Positions 18,907 to 27,491 of a DNA stretch of 64,000 nt are shown here, one piece after another; positions within the stretch are counted from its first letter, which is position 1, and each line of letters starts with the position of its first letter. Source of the DNA: a bacterium (GTDB taxonomy: Bacteria > B130-G9); contig DATLAJ010000042.1 in the NCBI GenBank assembly GCA_035527515.1, positions 1-64,000 of the forward strand, in the 5' to 3' direction. The translations under genes were made by a program, and so were the position numbers. Below the pieces are notes generated by a model. That model saw only the letters and a program-made list of their open reading frames with translations, searched no databases and was not told the DNA's origin.

Positions 18907-20116
18907 GAACGTATCCGAGAAATACACGCTACGGCGTGGGCACGCTGCGAGCCTGAAGTCCGTCGTGCTCTCGTTCGGGCGAGGTATGGAGGGAGCAAAG
19001 GAGGATTTCTGGGCGCTTAAGGACCTCAGTTTGAGCGTTCCAAAAGGCTCAGTGATGGGCATCATTGGCGAAAACGGCGCCGGCAAGAGCACCCTTCTGA
19101 AGCTCGCGACCGGGATCATCGAGCCTGACATGGGTGAGGTCGTCGTCCGGGGCCGTGTCTCTGCCCTGCTCGAGCTCGGCGCTGGGTTTCATCCCGAGCT
19201 GACAGGCCGCGAGAACGTTTTTCTCAACGGCTCCATCCTGGGCCTCAAGCGCCGACAGATACATGAGTGCCTCGACAGAATAGTCGAGTTCGCCGAGCTC
19301 GAGCAGTTCATTGACATGCCCGTTAAGTCCTACTCCTCTGGGATGTATGTGCGCCTGGGCTTCGCCATCGCAGTTCACGTCAGGCCAGACATCCTGATTA
19401 TTGACGAGGCGCTCGCGGTCGGCGACGAGGCGTTTCAGCATAAGTCGCTGAACAAGATCATGGAGTTCAACAAGGAGGGCAAGACGATTCTCTTCGTATC
19501 GCACAACTTAGCGGCCGTGGAGCGGCTTTGCGATACGTGCATCTGGATGCACAAGGGCGAGATTCGTGCCCAGGGTCCCGTGCGCAACGTGCTGCGGGAA
19601 TACGACACCTACGTTGCGGAGGGGTTTGTGGCCAGGCTCGACGGGAAGGAGGGTTTTCAGGTCAAGGAAAAGGTCGATGGCCGCCGCGGTAACCTCAAAA
19701 TCAGGGTCGTTGGCGTAACGTTTCTCGATGGACAGGGCAGGAGTAAGAAGCTGTTCAAGATAGGCCAGCCGATGACGGTTCGGGTCGATTACGAGGCCGA
19801 TGTCCCGTGCGAGGCCCCGGTCTTCGGGGTGGCGATATGGCGCGAAGACAACGTCTATGTCTATGGCACAAACACGCTTTGGGACGACCAAGCGACCAGG
19901 CCCATCAAGGCGGGACGCGGCTCGTTCGAGATGAGATACAAAGCGCTTTCGATTCTCGAGGGCAACTACAAGGTCTCGGTGGGCATTTTCAAGCCGGGCG
20001 GGACGACCCCTTACGATGCCTTTGACTTCCACCCGCCTCATTACCCCTTCCGGGTGCAGGGCACGGGCACGTCGCACGGCATTGTCTTTCTCGAACATGA
20101 ATGGAGGCAGCCGTAG
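18875..20116 (+). CDS. ABC transporter ATPase, polysaccharide/O-antigen export (Wzt-like)
   Basis: A 413-residue ATP-binding subunit. The nucleotide-binding domain has Walker A GENGAGKST, the Q-loop region with ELGAGFHPELTGRENVFLNG (specific for the Wzt/TagH group), signature YSSGMYVRLGFA and Walker B ILIIDEALAVGD. Residues about 250-413 form an extra C-terminal domain as in Wzt proteins, where it binds the finished polysaccharide. No permease (Wzm) gene is adjacent. The start may be GTG 18875 or TTG 18887; both overlap the toxin gene, so the toxin-antitoxin pair appears to have been placed directly in front of it. The role in surface polysaccharide export is inferred from family. Confidence 0.88.
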   Translation: MRDDLNAIEFENVSEKYTLRRGHAASLKSVVLSFGRGMEGAKEDFWALKDLSLSVPKGSVMGIIGENGAGKSTLLKLATGIIEPDMGEVVVRGRVSALLELGAGFHPELTGRENVFLNGSILGLKRRQIHECLDRIVEFAELEQFIDMPVKSYSSGMYVRLGFAIAVHVRPDILIIDEALAVGDEAFQHKSLNKIMEFNKEGKTILFVSHNLAAVERLCDTCIWMHKGEIRAQGPVRNVLREYDTYVAEGFVARLDGKEGFQVKEKVDGRRGNLKIRVVGVTFLDGQGRSKKLFKIGQPMTVRVDYEADVPCEAPVFGVAIWREDNVYVYGTNTLWDDQATRPIKAGRGSFEMRYKALSILEGNYKVSVGIFKPGGTTPYDAFDFHPPHYPFRVQGTGTSHGIVFLEHEWRQP

Positions 20117-20120
20117 ATTT

Positions 20121-20178
20121 CTGGAAGGCTGGATTGTGAAGGATGAGTCATGTATTAAAGCGCCTTCATCCTTCCAGG
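20121..20178. repeat. GGATGAA repeat element (copy 1)
   Basis: A short element CTGGAAGGCTGG...GAAGGATGAGTCATG...CTTCATCCTTCCAGG with inverted ends. It matches the reverse complement of the element at 23087-23168, including GAAGGATGAGTCAT. It fills most of the gap between the ABC ATPase and the HEPN gene. Confidence 0.75.
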
Positions 20179-20278
20179 GCTGGCGCTTGTCGTTCAGACC
20201 CGAAGGTGTAGTATGCAATGTTACGCCGCTTAACGAAGCCGAGGATTTGACGGGACGTAGGAGATACGAGGATACCTT

Positions 20279-20695
20279 ATGACGGCACAAGACGTCCGCT
20301 GGATCCGGCACTTAAACAACTTCTCAAAGGCCATGGCTCAATTGACAAAGTTCATTGAGAAGGGCGACTTGAACGAGCTGGAGAAGCAGGGCCTGATCCA
20401 TGCTTTTGGATATACCTACGAATTGGCATGGAACACGCTTAAGGACTTCTTTGAAGCGCAGGGTGAAACCGATATTTATGGCAGCCGCGATGTTTTTCGC
20501 CTGGCGTTTAGGCGCGGCTTGATAGAAAACGGCGAGGCGTGGATGGACATGATCAAGAGTCGCAATCTGACCTCTCACACTTATGACGAAGCCGTAGCCT
20601 CCGAGATCGTTTCTGCCATTCTCGAAAGTTACTTCGCCGAATTCGAAGCGCTCAAAGCCACATTAGAGGAATTGAAACTGGAAGAACAGGTATGA
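20279..20695 (+). CDS. HEPN-domain protein (HI0074 family), toxin of HEPN/MNT pair
   Basis: A 138-residue all-helical protein of the nucleotidyltransferase-substrate-binding (HI0074) family. The HEPN motif R-x4-H is present as R95-NLTS-H100, within SRNLTSHTYDE. HEPN proteins of this kind are RNases or toxins whose activity is blocked by the partner nucleotidyltransferase, usually by AMPylation or polyadenylylation of the HEPN protein. The next gene is that partner; their coding regions overlap in an ATGA. The pair sits between an export ATPase and acpS, suggesting horizontal acquisition into a core region. Confidence 0.86.
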   Translation: MTAQDVRWIRHLNNFSKAMAQLTKFIEKGDLNELEKQGLIHAFGYTYELAWNTLKDFFEAQGETDIYGSRDVFRLAFRRGLIENGEAWMDMIKSRNLTSHTYDEAVASEIVSAILESYFAEFEALKATLEELKLEEQV

Positions 20696-21066
20696 AATAC
20701 GGCCTGAAGGACAGCACAATCCAGAAAGTCCAATCTGTCCTCGCTCGCTATCCGCAGGTGGGGAAAGCGATTCTGTACGGTTCGCGCGCCATGGGAAACT
20801 ACAAGAACGGCTCGGACATCGACCTGACCCTCTACGGCGATGGTCTGACAATGAAAGTGCTTTACAGAATCATGGATGAACTCGATGACCTGCTCCTGCC
20901 CTACACGATCGACCTGTCCATTCTCGATAACATCGGCGATCCCGATCTTCGTGACCACATCCGACGTGTCGGCGTGGTCTTCTATGCACGAGACGACGCG
21001 CAACTCGCGGGCGAAGAAGACAAGGCGGCCAGCAAGGTGTTTTACGGAGAAGCGGATGGTGTCTGA
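20692..21066 (+). CDS. Minimal nucleotidyltransferase (MNT), antitoxin of HEPN/MNT pair
   Basis: A 124-residue nucleotidyltransferase with the fold's active-site pattern: GSR at 30-32, then SDIDL with Asp42 and Asp44, and a third acidic residue at Asp74 in YTIDLSIL. These residues bind the metal and the nucleotide. The start overlaps the HEPN stop as ATGA, so both are translated together. In known type VII systems the MNT protein modifies the HEPN toxin. The C-terminal tail is longer than in minimal forms and its last 11 bases overlap the start of acpS, which couples translation of the three genes. Confidence 0.86.
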   Translation: MKYGLKDSTIQKVQSVLARYPQVGKAILYGSRAMGNYKNGSDIDLTLYGDGLTMKVLYRIMDELDDLLLPYTIDLSILDNIGDPDLRDHIRRVGVVFYARDDAQLAGEEDKAASKVFYGEADGV

Positions 21067-21508
21067 CCAGTTCCTTCGCGAACCGCTTAACGATGTTTCA
21101 ATCAGGGGCGATCTCAGGAGAGTGGGCGCAGTCGGCGTTGATATTGTGAGAATCTCACGGGTGCGGGAGATCGCCAAGCGCCGCGGCGAGCGTTTCCTGA
21201 ACCGCTATTTCTCGAAGGGCGAGGTTGAGTATTCGTTCACAAAAAGCGATCCTTATCCTCACCTCGCAGCGAGGTTTGCGGCGAAGGAGGCGGCGTTCAA
21301 GGCGTTTTCGTCCGCAGGAGTCCGTGGGCTGCCGCTGAGCTCGTTCGAGGTTGTTCTCGGAGGCGGAGGTGTGCCCGCAATTCGCGATTCGGGCCGCGCC
21401 TCGTGCAGGTTTGCGTCCGATAACATCGCAGTTTCGTTGAGCCATGACGGCGACCTTGCGATCGCGGTCGTAATGTTGTCTGGGGAGCTTTCGGTTACAA
21501 ACAAATAG
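21056..21508 (+). CDS. acpS: Holo-[acyl-carrier-protein] synthase
   Basis: AcpS transfers 4'-phosphopantetheine from CoA to acyl carrier protein. The 150-residue protein starts at an ATG with GGAG six bases upstream; the much longer frame upstream is not coding. The family motifs are VGVDIVRISRV (metal-binding Asp) and RFAAKEAAFKAF (catalytic Glu and Lys), followed by VSLSHDGDLAIAVV near the end. The length is slightly above the usual 120-130 because of an N-terminal extension of about 25 residues. It lies 11 bases upstream of purH. Confidence 0.9.
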   Translation: MVSDQFLREPLNDVSIRGDLRRVGAVGVDIVRISRVREIAKRRGERFLNRYFSKGEVEYSFTKSDPYPHLAARFAAKEAAFKAFSSAGVRGLPLSSFEVVLGGGGVPAIRDSGRASCRFASDNIAVSLSHDGDLAIAVVMLSGELSVTNK

Positions 21509-21519
21509 GTGCAAAGGTA

Positions 21520-23079
21520 ATGGGAATGAGAGATGTTAGCGTTGCGCTGGTCAGCGTGTTCAACAAAGATGGGATCGTGGATTTCTGCCGTCGATTGGCG
21601 AGGCTGGGTGTGAAACTTATCTCGACTGGCGGCACCGCGGCAAGACTCAATGCCGCTGGGCTTGAGGTGACTCTCGTGGAGGACATAACCGGGTTTGCCG
21701 AGCTATTGGACGGCCGCGTCAAGACGCTCCATCCCAAAATCCACGCTGGCATCTTGGCCAGGCGTGACGTTCCAGAGCACCTGTCGCAGCTTGCGCAGCT
21801 GGGCGCAAGCCCCATCGACATGGTTGTGGCTGACTTCTACCCCTTCGGCCAGGCGAGGGATGAGTGCCTCGACCTCGAGAGGACGACGGAGCTCATCGAC
21901 ATAGGTGGTCCGGCAATGGCGAGGGCTGCTGCGAAAAGTTTTCGGGATGTGCTGGTCGTGCCAGGGCCTAAGTTCTACGACTCTGTTGCCGCGGAGCTCG
22001 AGAGCAATGCCGGCGCCTGCTCGCTCGAGATGCGCACGAGGATGGCGATCGAGGTTTTCCAGAAGACCTCGCAATATGACGCCGCGGTTGCGTCGTATCT
22101 GGAGCTCCTGACGTCGGGCAAAGATGAGTATTTCCCGCAGTCGCTCTCGCTCTCGTTGAGGAAGCTTGCGACGCTCAGATACGGCGAGAATCCGCATCAG
22201 AAAGCGGCGCTTTACGGGGCGCTGGAAGATGTAAGCGCCGTTCTTGGTGCACAGAAGCTCTCGGGCAAGGCGCTTTCATACAACAACATCGTTGACATCC
22301 TGGCGGCTCTCAACCTCGCGGTGGAGTTTGACAGGCCAGCCGTGGCGATTATTAAACATCGCAGCCCCTGTGGAGCCGCTGTTGGAGAGCGCCTTGACGA
22401 GGCCTACGAGCGCGCTCTTGCAGCGGACCCCATCTCCGCATACGGATCAATAATCGCCTGTAACAGACCTATCGATATGGCGACGGCCGAGCTTGTGCAC
22501 TCGACAACATTCGTGGAGGGACTCATCGCCCCGGGTTACGAGGAGGGCGTGCTCAATCTGCTCATAAAAAAGAAAAACAGGCGGTTTCTTGAGTTTCCTG
22601 CCGGGTTCGGGAGGGGTTCGTGCAAGTTCGTTCACACGACCGTGCCGGGCGGCTTTCTGATCCAGACGGTTGATGCGGACTTGTTTAACGAGACCGGCCT
22701 TAAGACTGTTACGGAGGCTGAACCAAACGAGGCGCTAGAGGGCGACCTTCGCTTCGCCTGGACCGTGTGCAAGCATGTGAAGTCAAACGCGATAGTTGTC
22801 GCCAAGGACGGCGTGACGGCCGGGATCGGTGCGGGGCAGACGAACAGGGTGGACGCGGCGAGGATAGCGATAGGGAACGCTGGCGAGAAGGCTAAGGGCG
22901 CGGTGCTTGCGTCCGACGCGTTCTTCCCGTTTGCCGATTCTGTTGAGGAGGCGCACAAGGCCGGAATTGCGGCGATCATCCAGCCGGGCGGCTCCAAGCG
23001 CGATCAGGAGGTGATTGACGCCTGTAATCGGCTCGGAATACCGATGGTCTTCACGGGGATGCGGCACTTTTTGCACTGA
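21520..23079 (+). CDS. purH: Bifunctional AICAR transformylase / IMP cyclohydrolase
   Basis: PurH performs the last two steps of purine synthesis. The N-terminal MGS-like IMP cyclohydrolase domain (about 1-190) shows VSVFNKDGIVDFC, STGGTAARL, DGRVKTLHPKIHAG and DFYPF. The C-terminal transformylase domain has RYGENPHQKAALYG, the KHRSPCGAAVG active-site stretch and, near the end, SDAFFPFADS and IQPGGSKRDQEVI. The 519-residue length is normal. AAAGG precedes the ATG. acpS ends 11 bases upstream; purD follows after a repeat element. Confidence 0.97.
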   Translation: MGMRDVSVALVSVFNKDGIVDFCRRLARLGVKLISTGGTAARLNAAGLEVTLVEDITGFAELLDGRVKTLHPKIHAGILARRDVPEHLSQLAQLGASPIDMVVADFYPFGQARDECLDLERTTELIDIGGPAMARAAAKSFRDVLVVPGPKFYDSVAAELESNAGACSLEMRTRMAIEVFQKTSQYDAAVASYLELLTSGKDEYFPQSLSLSLRKLATLRYGENPHQKAALYGALEDVSAVLGAQKLSGKALSYNNIVDILAALNLAVEFDRPAVAIIKHRSPCGAAVGERLDEAYERALAADPISAYGSIIACNRPIDMATAELVHSTTFVEGLIAPGYEEGVLNLLIKKKNRRFLEFPAGFGRGSCKFVHTTVPGGFLIQTVDADLFNETGLKTVTEAEPNEALEGDLRFAWTVCKHVKSNAIVVAKDGVTAGIGAGQTNRVDAARIAIGNAGEKAKGAVLASDAFFPFADSVEEAHKAGIAAIIQPGGSKRDQEVIDACNRLGIPMVFTGMRHFLH

Positions 23080-23086
23080 AGTTGTC

Positions 23087-23168
23087 AAAGGATGAAGGCG
23101 GAAGGATGAAGGATGAAAGTGCTCTAATGTATGACTCATCCTTCATAATGCATAATTCAGCCTTCCGG
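23087..23168. repeat. GGATGAA repeat element (copy 2)
   Basis: It begins AAAGGATGAAGGCGGAAGG and ends CATAATTCAGCCTTCCGG, with internal GAAGGATGA and TCATCCTTC arms able to fold back. It fills the purH-purD gap, and its last bases supply the GGAG ribosome-binding site of purD. Confidence 0.75.
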
Positions 23169-23176
23169 AGTCGTTT

Positions 23177-24445
23177 ATGCGGGTAATGATCGTTGGCGGC
23201 GGCGGGCGTGAACATGCGATCGCCTGGAAGGTCAGGCAAAGCCCCCTAGTGGATGAGCTTTTCTGTGTGCCCGGAAACGCCGGGACAGAGGCCATCGCAC
23301 GGAACCTGCCCGAAGATGCGGCCAACATCCAAGGCATCGTCTCCCTCGCCCAGGAGCATCGCATAGACCTCACGATAATTGGGCCTGAGGCGCCGCTCGC
23401 CATGGGCCTTTCGGACGCTCTCCAGTCGGAGGGCCTTACGGTGTTTGGCCCCACCAAGGAGGCCGCCGCGATCGAGTCGAGCAAGGTCTTCGCCAAGCAG
23501 TTCATGGCCGACTGTGGGATACCAACTCCGAGCTACTGGGTCTTTGATGACTTCAGGAATGCCATCTCGTTCGTGGATGAGAAGGGCCTGCCGGTTGTGA
23601 TTAAGGCGGATGGGCTCGCCGCCGGCAAAGGCGCCTTCGTCTGCCGAACCGAGGACGACGTTGACGAGGCACTTAGGAATACGCTTGTGGAGGAGCGGCT
23701 TGGCGACGCTGGCAAGAGCATTCTGGTGGAGGCCTGCCTCGTTGGTCAAGAGGCGTCGGTCGTGGTGATCACCGATGGCGAGACCGTGCTTCCCCTGCCT
23801 TGTTCGGAGGACCATAAGCAGCTCTTGGACGGCGACAGAGGTCCCAATACGGGCGGCATGGGGGCATTCTCGCCGACAGAGGTCATTGACGATGCGCTTC
23901 GGGACCGGGTGATGCGCGAGATAATGCTGCCGGCCATTCGCGGGCTCAAGAGCCGGGGGATTCTCTACCGAGGGGCGCTTTATGCGGGACTGATGATAGT
24001 TGATGGCGACCCTTACGTTCTCGAGTTCAACTGCCGATTCGGGGACCCCGAGACGCAGGCCACGCTGCCCAGGGTCAAGGGCGACCTCGTGCCTGTTCTT
24101 ATGGCCGCTGCAGACGGCTCGCTGGAGGGGATAAGCATCGACGTGGCAGATAGCCACTGCGTCTGCGTAACGCTGGCCTCCAAGGGCTACCCGGGCAGAT
24201 ACGAGAAGGGGCGTGAGATTCATGGCCTTTCAGAGTGCGAGCGGCTCGATAACGTCGTCGTGTTCCACGCCGGGACGAAGACGACTGACGGAAGGGCTTT
24301 AACTGCCGGTGGCAGAGTCCTCGGCGTAACGGCCACTGGGGCGACCAAGAAAGATGCGCTCCAGCGGGTTTATGACGCAGTTGACCGGATCGATTTTCAG
24401 GGTAAGTATTTCAGGCGAGATATAGCGATGCGGCGAGGCCGCTAA
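23177..24445 (+). CDS. purD: Phosphoribosylamine-glycine ligase (GAR synthetase)
   Basis: PurD joins glycine to phosphoribosylamine using ATP. The 422-residue protein is full length. Signatures: VGGGGREHAIAWK at the start, IGPEAPLAMGLSD, VIKADGLAAGKGAFVC in the ATP-grasp domain, the family motif GPNTGGMGAFSP, and LEFNCRFGDPETQ with the metal-binding residues. The ATG at 23177 has GGAG six bases upstream, at the edge of the repeat element. It is probably cotranscribed with purH, and another repeat follows it. Confidence 0.97.
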   Translation: MRVMIVGGGGREHAIAWKVRQSPLVDELFCVPGNAGTEAIARNLPEDAANIQGIVSLAQEHRIDLTIIGPEAPLAMGLSDALQSEGLTVFGPTKEAAAIESSKVFAKQFMADCGIPTPSYWVFDDFRNAISFVDEKGLPVVIKADGLAAGKGAFVCRTEDDVDEALRNTLVEERLGDAGKSILVEACLVGQEASVVVITDGETVLPLPCSEDHKQLLDGDRGPNTGGMGAFSPTEVIDDALRDRVMREIMLPAIRGLKSRGILYRGALYAGLMIVDGDPYVLEFNCRFGDPETQATLPRVKGDLVPVLMAAADGSLEGISIDVADSHCVCVTLASKGYPGRYEKGREIHGLSECERLDNVVVFHAGTKTTDGRALTAGGRVLGVTATGATKKDALQRVYDAVDRIDFQGKYFRRDIAMRRGR

Positions 24446-24447
24446 GC

Positions 24448-24582
24448 AAGGATGAAGGCGGAAGGATGAAGGAAGCCTATGTAGGGGCGGCTCACGAGCC
24501 GCCCTTCATACGTTCGGTTAAATCAAAAAAAGGGCGGTTCGTGAACCGCCCCTACACCGCCATAATCCATGATTCAGCCTTT
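24448..24582. repeat. GGATGAA repeat element (copy 3), interrupted
   Basis: The left end is AAGGATGAAGGCGGAAGG and the right end CATAATCCATGATTCAGCC, the same two ends as the 23087 copy. The middle is replaced by the GTAGGGGCG palindrome at 24481-24556. Confidence 0.72.
24481..24556. repeat. GTAGGGGCG inverted-repeat element (copy 2)
   Basis: Arms GTAGGGGCGGCTCACGAG and GTTCGTGAACCGCCCCTAC; each arm is also nearly self-complementary (GGGCGGTTCGTGAACCGCCC). It is nested inside a GGATGAA element. Confidence 0.82.
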
Positions 24583-24603
24583 AAAAGATGAAACGACAGC
24601 GAG

Positions 24604-25803
24604 GTGAGTGTGTCGAAACTTGCAATTGACGGCGGAAAGCCTGTCAGGGACGATTTCCTTTTCTTTCACCGGTCGAGTGTTGGCAAGGAGGAGGTCAACG
24701 AGATAGCCGAGTCCTTCGCATCTGGCTGGCTTACGACGGGGCCGAAGACCGCGGAGTTCGAGAGGCGGTTTGCAGATTATCTCGGCGCCTCGGCCGTAGT
24801 TGGTCTGAACTCCTGCACAGCGGGGCTGCACCTGGGCCTAGTCGTCTTGGGCATCGAGGAGGGAGACGAGGTGATCACAACGCCGATCACGTTCCCCTCA
24901 ACTGCGAACGTCATCGAGCACCAGCGAGCCAAGACGGTCTTCGTCGACGTTGAGCCTGGCACGCTTCTGATAGACCCAAAACGGCTCGAGGAGGCGATAA
25001 CGCCTCGTACCAGGGCCGCGATCCCTGTGCACTTTGCTGGCCACCCGTGCGAGATGGGAAGGATCATGGAGATCGCGAGGGGACATGGCATTCATATTGT
25101 CGAGGACTGCGCCCACGCGATCGAGGCCAAGACCGACGGGCGGCATTGCGGTACGTTCGGCGAGGTTGGGGCGTTCAGCTTCTACGCGACCAAGAACATA
25201 ACGTGCGGCGAGGGTGGTGCGGCGTGCGTTCAGTCGGAAGAGCTTCACGACAAGCTCGCGGTTCTCAGGCTCCACGGCCTCACCAAAGACGCCTGGAAAC
25301 GTTACGACAAAGGCGGCTTCGCCCACTATGAGTGCGTTGTTCCGGGATTCAAATACAACATGATGGATATCCAGGCCGCAATGCTGTTGCACCAGCTCGC
25401 CAAGCTCGAGGGCTTTGCGAGGCGCCGGCGCGAGATCGTTGCGATGTACGACGATGCCTTCGGCGAGATGCCCGAGGTTCGGCCGCTCGCCAGAAGAGCC
25501 AGCGTCCAGCACGCCCACCACATATATCCGATGTTGCTCGAGCTCGAGCGGCTAAGTTGCAGCCGCGATGAGTTCCTCAACGCGATGCAGGCGGAGAACA
25601 TCGGCGTCGCCGTGCACTTCAGGGCGCTTCATCTGCACCCGTACTATCGCGAGAAGTACGGTTTCAAACTGGGCGATTTCCCGAACGCAGAGCACGCCAG
25701 CGACAGGCTCGTCAGCGTGCCGCTTTACCCCTCTCTGGCAGACGAAGACGTAAAGACGGTCATCGAGGCGGTCGATAAGATAGTTGCGCACTTCAAGCGA
25801 TAA
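24604..25803 (+). CDS. DegT/DnrJ/EryC1/StrS-family PLP aminotransferase
   Basis: A 399-residue sugar-aminotransferase-type enzyme of the cytoplasm. Family marks are IDGGKPVRDD at the start, GWLTTGPKTAEFE, NSCTAGLHLGL (phosphate binding), TPITFPSTANVIEHQ, VEDCAHAIEA (Asp contacting the PLP ring) and FSFYATKNITCGEGG with the PLP lysine at about residue 197. Such enzymes aminate a keto sugar nucleotide for surface glycans or antibiotics; the specific substrate cannot be read. A GTG at 24610 with GAGG five bases before it is a better start than GTG 24604. The neighbours are purD and an unknown gene, not sugar genes. Confidence 0.9.
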   Translation: MSVSKLAIDGGKPVRDDFLFFHRSSVGKEEVNEIAESFASGWLTTGPKTAEFERRFADYLGASAVVGLNSCTAGLHLGLVVLGIEEGDEVITTPITFPSTANVIEHQRAKTVFVDVEPGTLLIDPKRLEEAITPRTRAAIPVHFAGHPCEMGRIMEIARGHGIHIVEDCAHAIEAKTDGRHCGTFGEVGAFSFYATKNITCGEGGAACVQSEELHDKLAVLRLHGLTKDAWKRYDKGGFAHYECVVPGFKYNMMDIQAAMLLHQLAKLEGFARRRREIVAMYDDAFGEMPEVRPLARRASVQHAHHIYPMLLELERLSCSRDEFLNAMQAENIGVAVHFRALHLHPYYREKYGFKLGDFPNAEHASDRLVSVPLYPSLADEDVKTVIEAVDKIVAHFKR

Positions 25804-25828
25804 TCTGATTGAATAAGGGATGGCAGCG

Positions 25829-26149
25829 ATGGTTGAGACTATAAACGTTTTCGACAGCGAGGAGGAGTTCGCACATCTCCGGGGCGCAGTGATGTCCACG
25901 ATCGAGGAGTTCTCGGCGGGTCGAGGCGGCAACGTAACCTACGGAGAGATAATGTTTGTGCTCCAGTCCATAATTGACGAGTTGGAGCAGCGGTGCGAGA
26001 ACCACACCTCCTCAGACGGACCAACCTCGATCGATAAGATGACACGTGTGTCGCACATCAGGGGGGTTCTCTCGAGAACTGTGCGTCTTCTGACCGAGAA
26101 AGGGATAATCAGCAAGGATGAGGAAGGCCAGCTCATCTCGGGGACTTAG
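25829..26149 (+). CDS. Unrecognised conserved-looking protein (106 aa)
   Basis: A small soluble acidic protein that I do not recognise. It has no signal peptide or membrane segment. Predicted features are helices throughout, with HIRGVLSRTVRLLTEKGIIS near the end, which looks like a winged-helix recognition helix and wing but is not proof of DNA binding. The ATG at 25829 has AAGGG nine bases upstream; a further ATG at 25820 has it directly adjacent. It is 25 bases after the aminotransferase and about 130 before recO, on the same strand, so it may belong to the same transcript. Confidence 0.55.
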   Translation: MVETINVFDSEEEFAHLRGAVMSTIEEFSAGRGGNVTYGEIMFVLQSIIDELEQRCENHTSSDGPTSIDKMTRVSHIRGVLSRTVRLLTEKGIISKDEEGQLISGT

Positions 26150-26282
26150 TGAAAGCCAACTCGTCCGGTATCTGGCAAGAGCCTCGTCCAGATGACAGTC
26201 GCGCGAGGCCGGCATTCAGCCCGCCAACCTATTGGGACGTCTGTCGAGCCAGCTGAACTGCTCACTTGCGGAGAGCCTGAGG

Positions 26283-27056
26283 ATGTGCACGTTTTCAATA
26301 GATGGCGTCATTCTGAGGATCGTGCTCGGAAGTGAGTTCGACGCACGATTGACCGTTCTAACCCGAAGGTTTGGCCGCCTCAGCCTCGTAGCGAGGCGCC
26401 TGAACCGGCCCAGCGGATTGCGCGGCTCGATAGATGCTCTGAGCATATCCCATTGTTACGTCAGGCGCATGGGCAAGTCCGGTATGTTGAGGCTTGAGGA
26501 GTGCGAGAGAGAACTCTCTTTCCCCGAGCTTGCAGCTGACTATGTGCGGTTTGTCTGCGCTTCCTATGTGGCCGAGTTTCTGCTCCTTGCTGTCCCTGAG
26601 GAAAGCCCCTGCCCAGAGCTCTATGACCTTCTGCTTCAGGCTTTGGACTGCCTGCGCAATTGCGTTGGCTCTGTCGCGGTAGCGCTTGCGGCCGAGCTCA
26701 AGATGCTGGACGCGATGGGCTTGGCACCCTCGCTGTCGCAGTGCGTCCATTGCGGCCGAGCTGCTGAGGCAAAGCGTGCGCGTTACGTGGTCGAGGCGGG
26801 CGGGATGGTCTGCTCGGATTGCTGGTCAAGGCGCAAGGCCGACTACGAGATGAGCTCGCCGACGGCATTGAGCCCGGGCGTGCTGGCATTTGCCAAAAGG
26901 GCGATTCTAAGCCCGATTAGCTCGCTCAAAAGGACACGCATAAGCCGACCGCTTGCCCGCGAGCTACTGCATCTTTCTGCCCGCCACAAGGCCTATCACC
27001 TCCAGCTTGAGCTCAACTCCGCACGGCTGCTCAGGGCATCTGTTCGCCTACACTAG
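26283..27056 (+). CDS. recO: DNA repair protein RecO
   Basis: RecO helps load RecA on SSB-coated DNA in the RecFOR pathway. The 257-residue protein has the N-terminal OB fold (DGVILRIVLGSEFDARLTVLTRRFGR; RLNRPSG), a helical middle and a zinc-binding motif CVHCG ... CSDC near residue 180. The start at 26283 gives the typical short lead-in MCTFSIDGVILR; the open frame runs 17 codons further upstream but that stretch has no match to the family. It is transcribed towards the convergent HEPN gene. Confidence 0.88.
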   Translation: MCTFSIDGVILRIVLGSEFDARLTVLTRRFGRLSLVARRLNRPSGLRGSIDALSISHCYVRRMGKSGMLRLEECERELSFPELAADYVRFVCASYVAEFLLLAVPEESPCPELYDLLLQALDCLRNCVGSVAVALAAELKMLDAMGLAPSLSQCVHCGRAAEAKRARYVVEAGGMVCSDCWSRRKADYEMSSPTALSPGVLAFAKRAILSPISSLKRTRISRPLARELLHLSARHKAYHLQLELNSARLLRASVRLH

Positions 27057-27087
27057 CGGATTTGCTCGCGCTTGCCGCAATCATCTT

Positions 27088-27444
27088 TCAGGGCTTACGG
27101 TGCCACGGCTTATCCGACCTGTTTGCAGCCAAGAGTGGATCTATATGTGCTGCAATCTGCCTATGCTCATTCAAGTAGAAGTTGACATCGCTGTCGCTGG
27201 GTTGGCGCCCCTTGTAGCGTGCCTCGTAGGCCACCTTAGATAAGTCTCGATACTGAAACCAAATCGGCTCAAGCCGGTTCTTTGGATTCTCGATATACTT
27301 ACTCCGCTCCGGGTGGCTCTTGAGCTCCAAGCCATCGCACTGCAAAACGAACAGATCCACTAAGTGCACGACTGAATAGAAGATTGCTGTCGCCTGCCAT
27401 TCAGTGTATCGCTTCGTGACATCTGATTTCCTGACGTCTTCCAC
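27088..27444 (-). CDS. Small HEPN-domain protein, possible toxin
   Basis: A soluble helical protein of the HEPN type: EWQATAIFYSVVHLVDLFV, then SHPERSKYI and SKVAYEARYKG, and the RNase-like motif R-QIAA-H in NEHRQIAAHI. The first ordinary start is GTG 27444, but the reading frame is open for another 19 codons and those residues (NHRSISERNLHF) fit the usual HEPN N-terminus. A CTG at 27489, preceded by AAAGGA seven bases upstream and directly after the stop of the partner gene, could be the real start. It is translated next to the gene at 27492-27833, making a two-gene unit that looks like a toxin-antitoxin pair. Confidence 0.68.
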   Translation of the reverse strand: MEDVRKSDVTKRYTEWQATAIFYSVVHLVDLFVLQCDGLELKSHPERSKYIENPKNRLEPIWFQYRDLSKVAYEARYKGRQPSDSDVNFYLNEHRQIAAHIDPLLAANRSDKPWHRKP

Positions 27445-27491
27445 GAAGTGGAGGTTGCGCTCCGATATGCTTCTATGATTGATCGACAGCC

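Noticed and set aside
23246-24223. Long minus-strand open frame (325 codons) opposite purD.
   Set aside because: It lies wholly antisense to a clear purD gene; the amino-acid content is atypical and no family resemblance is seen.
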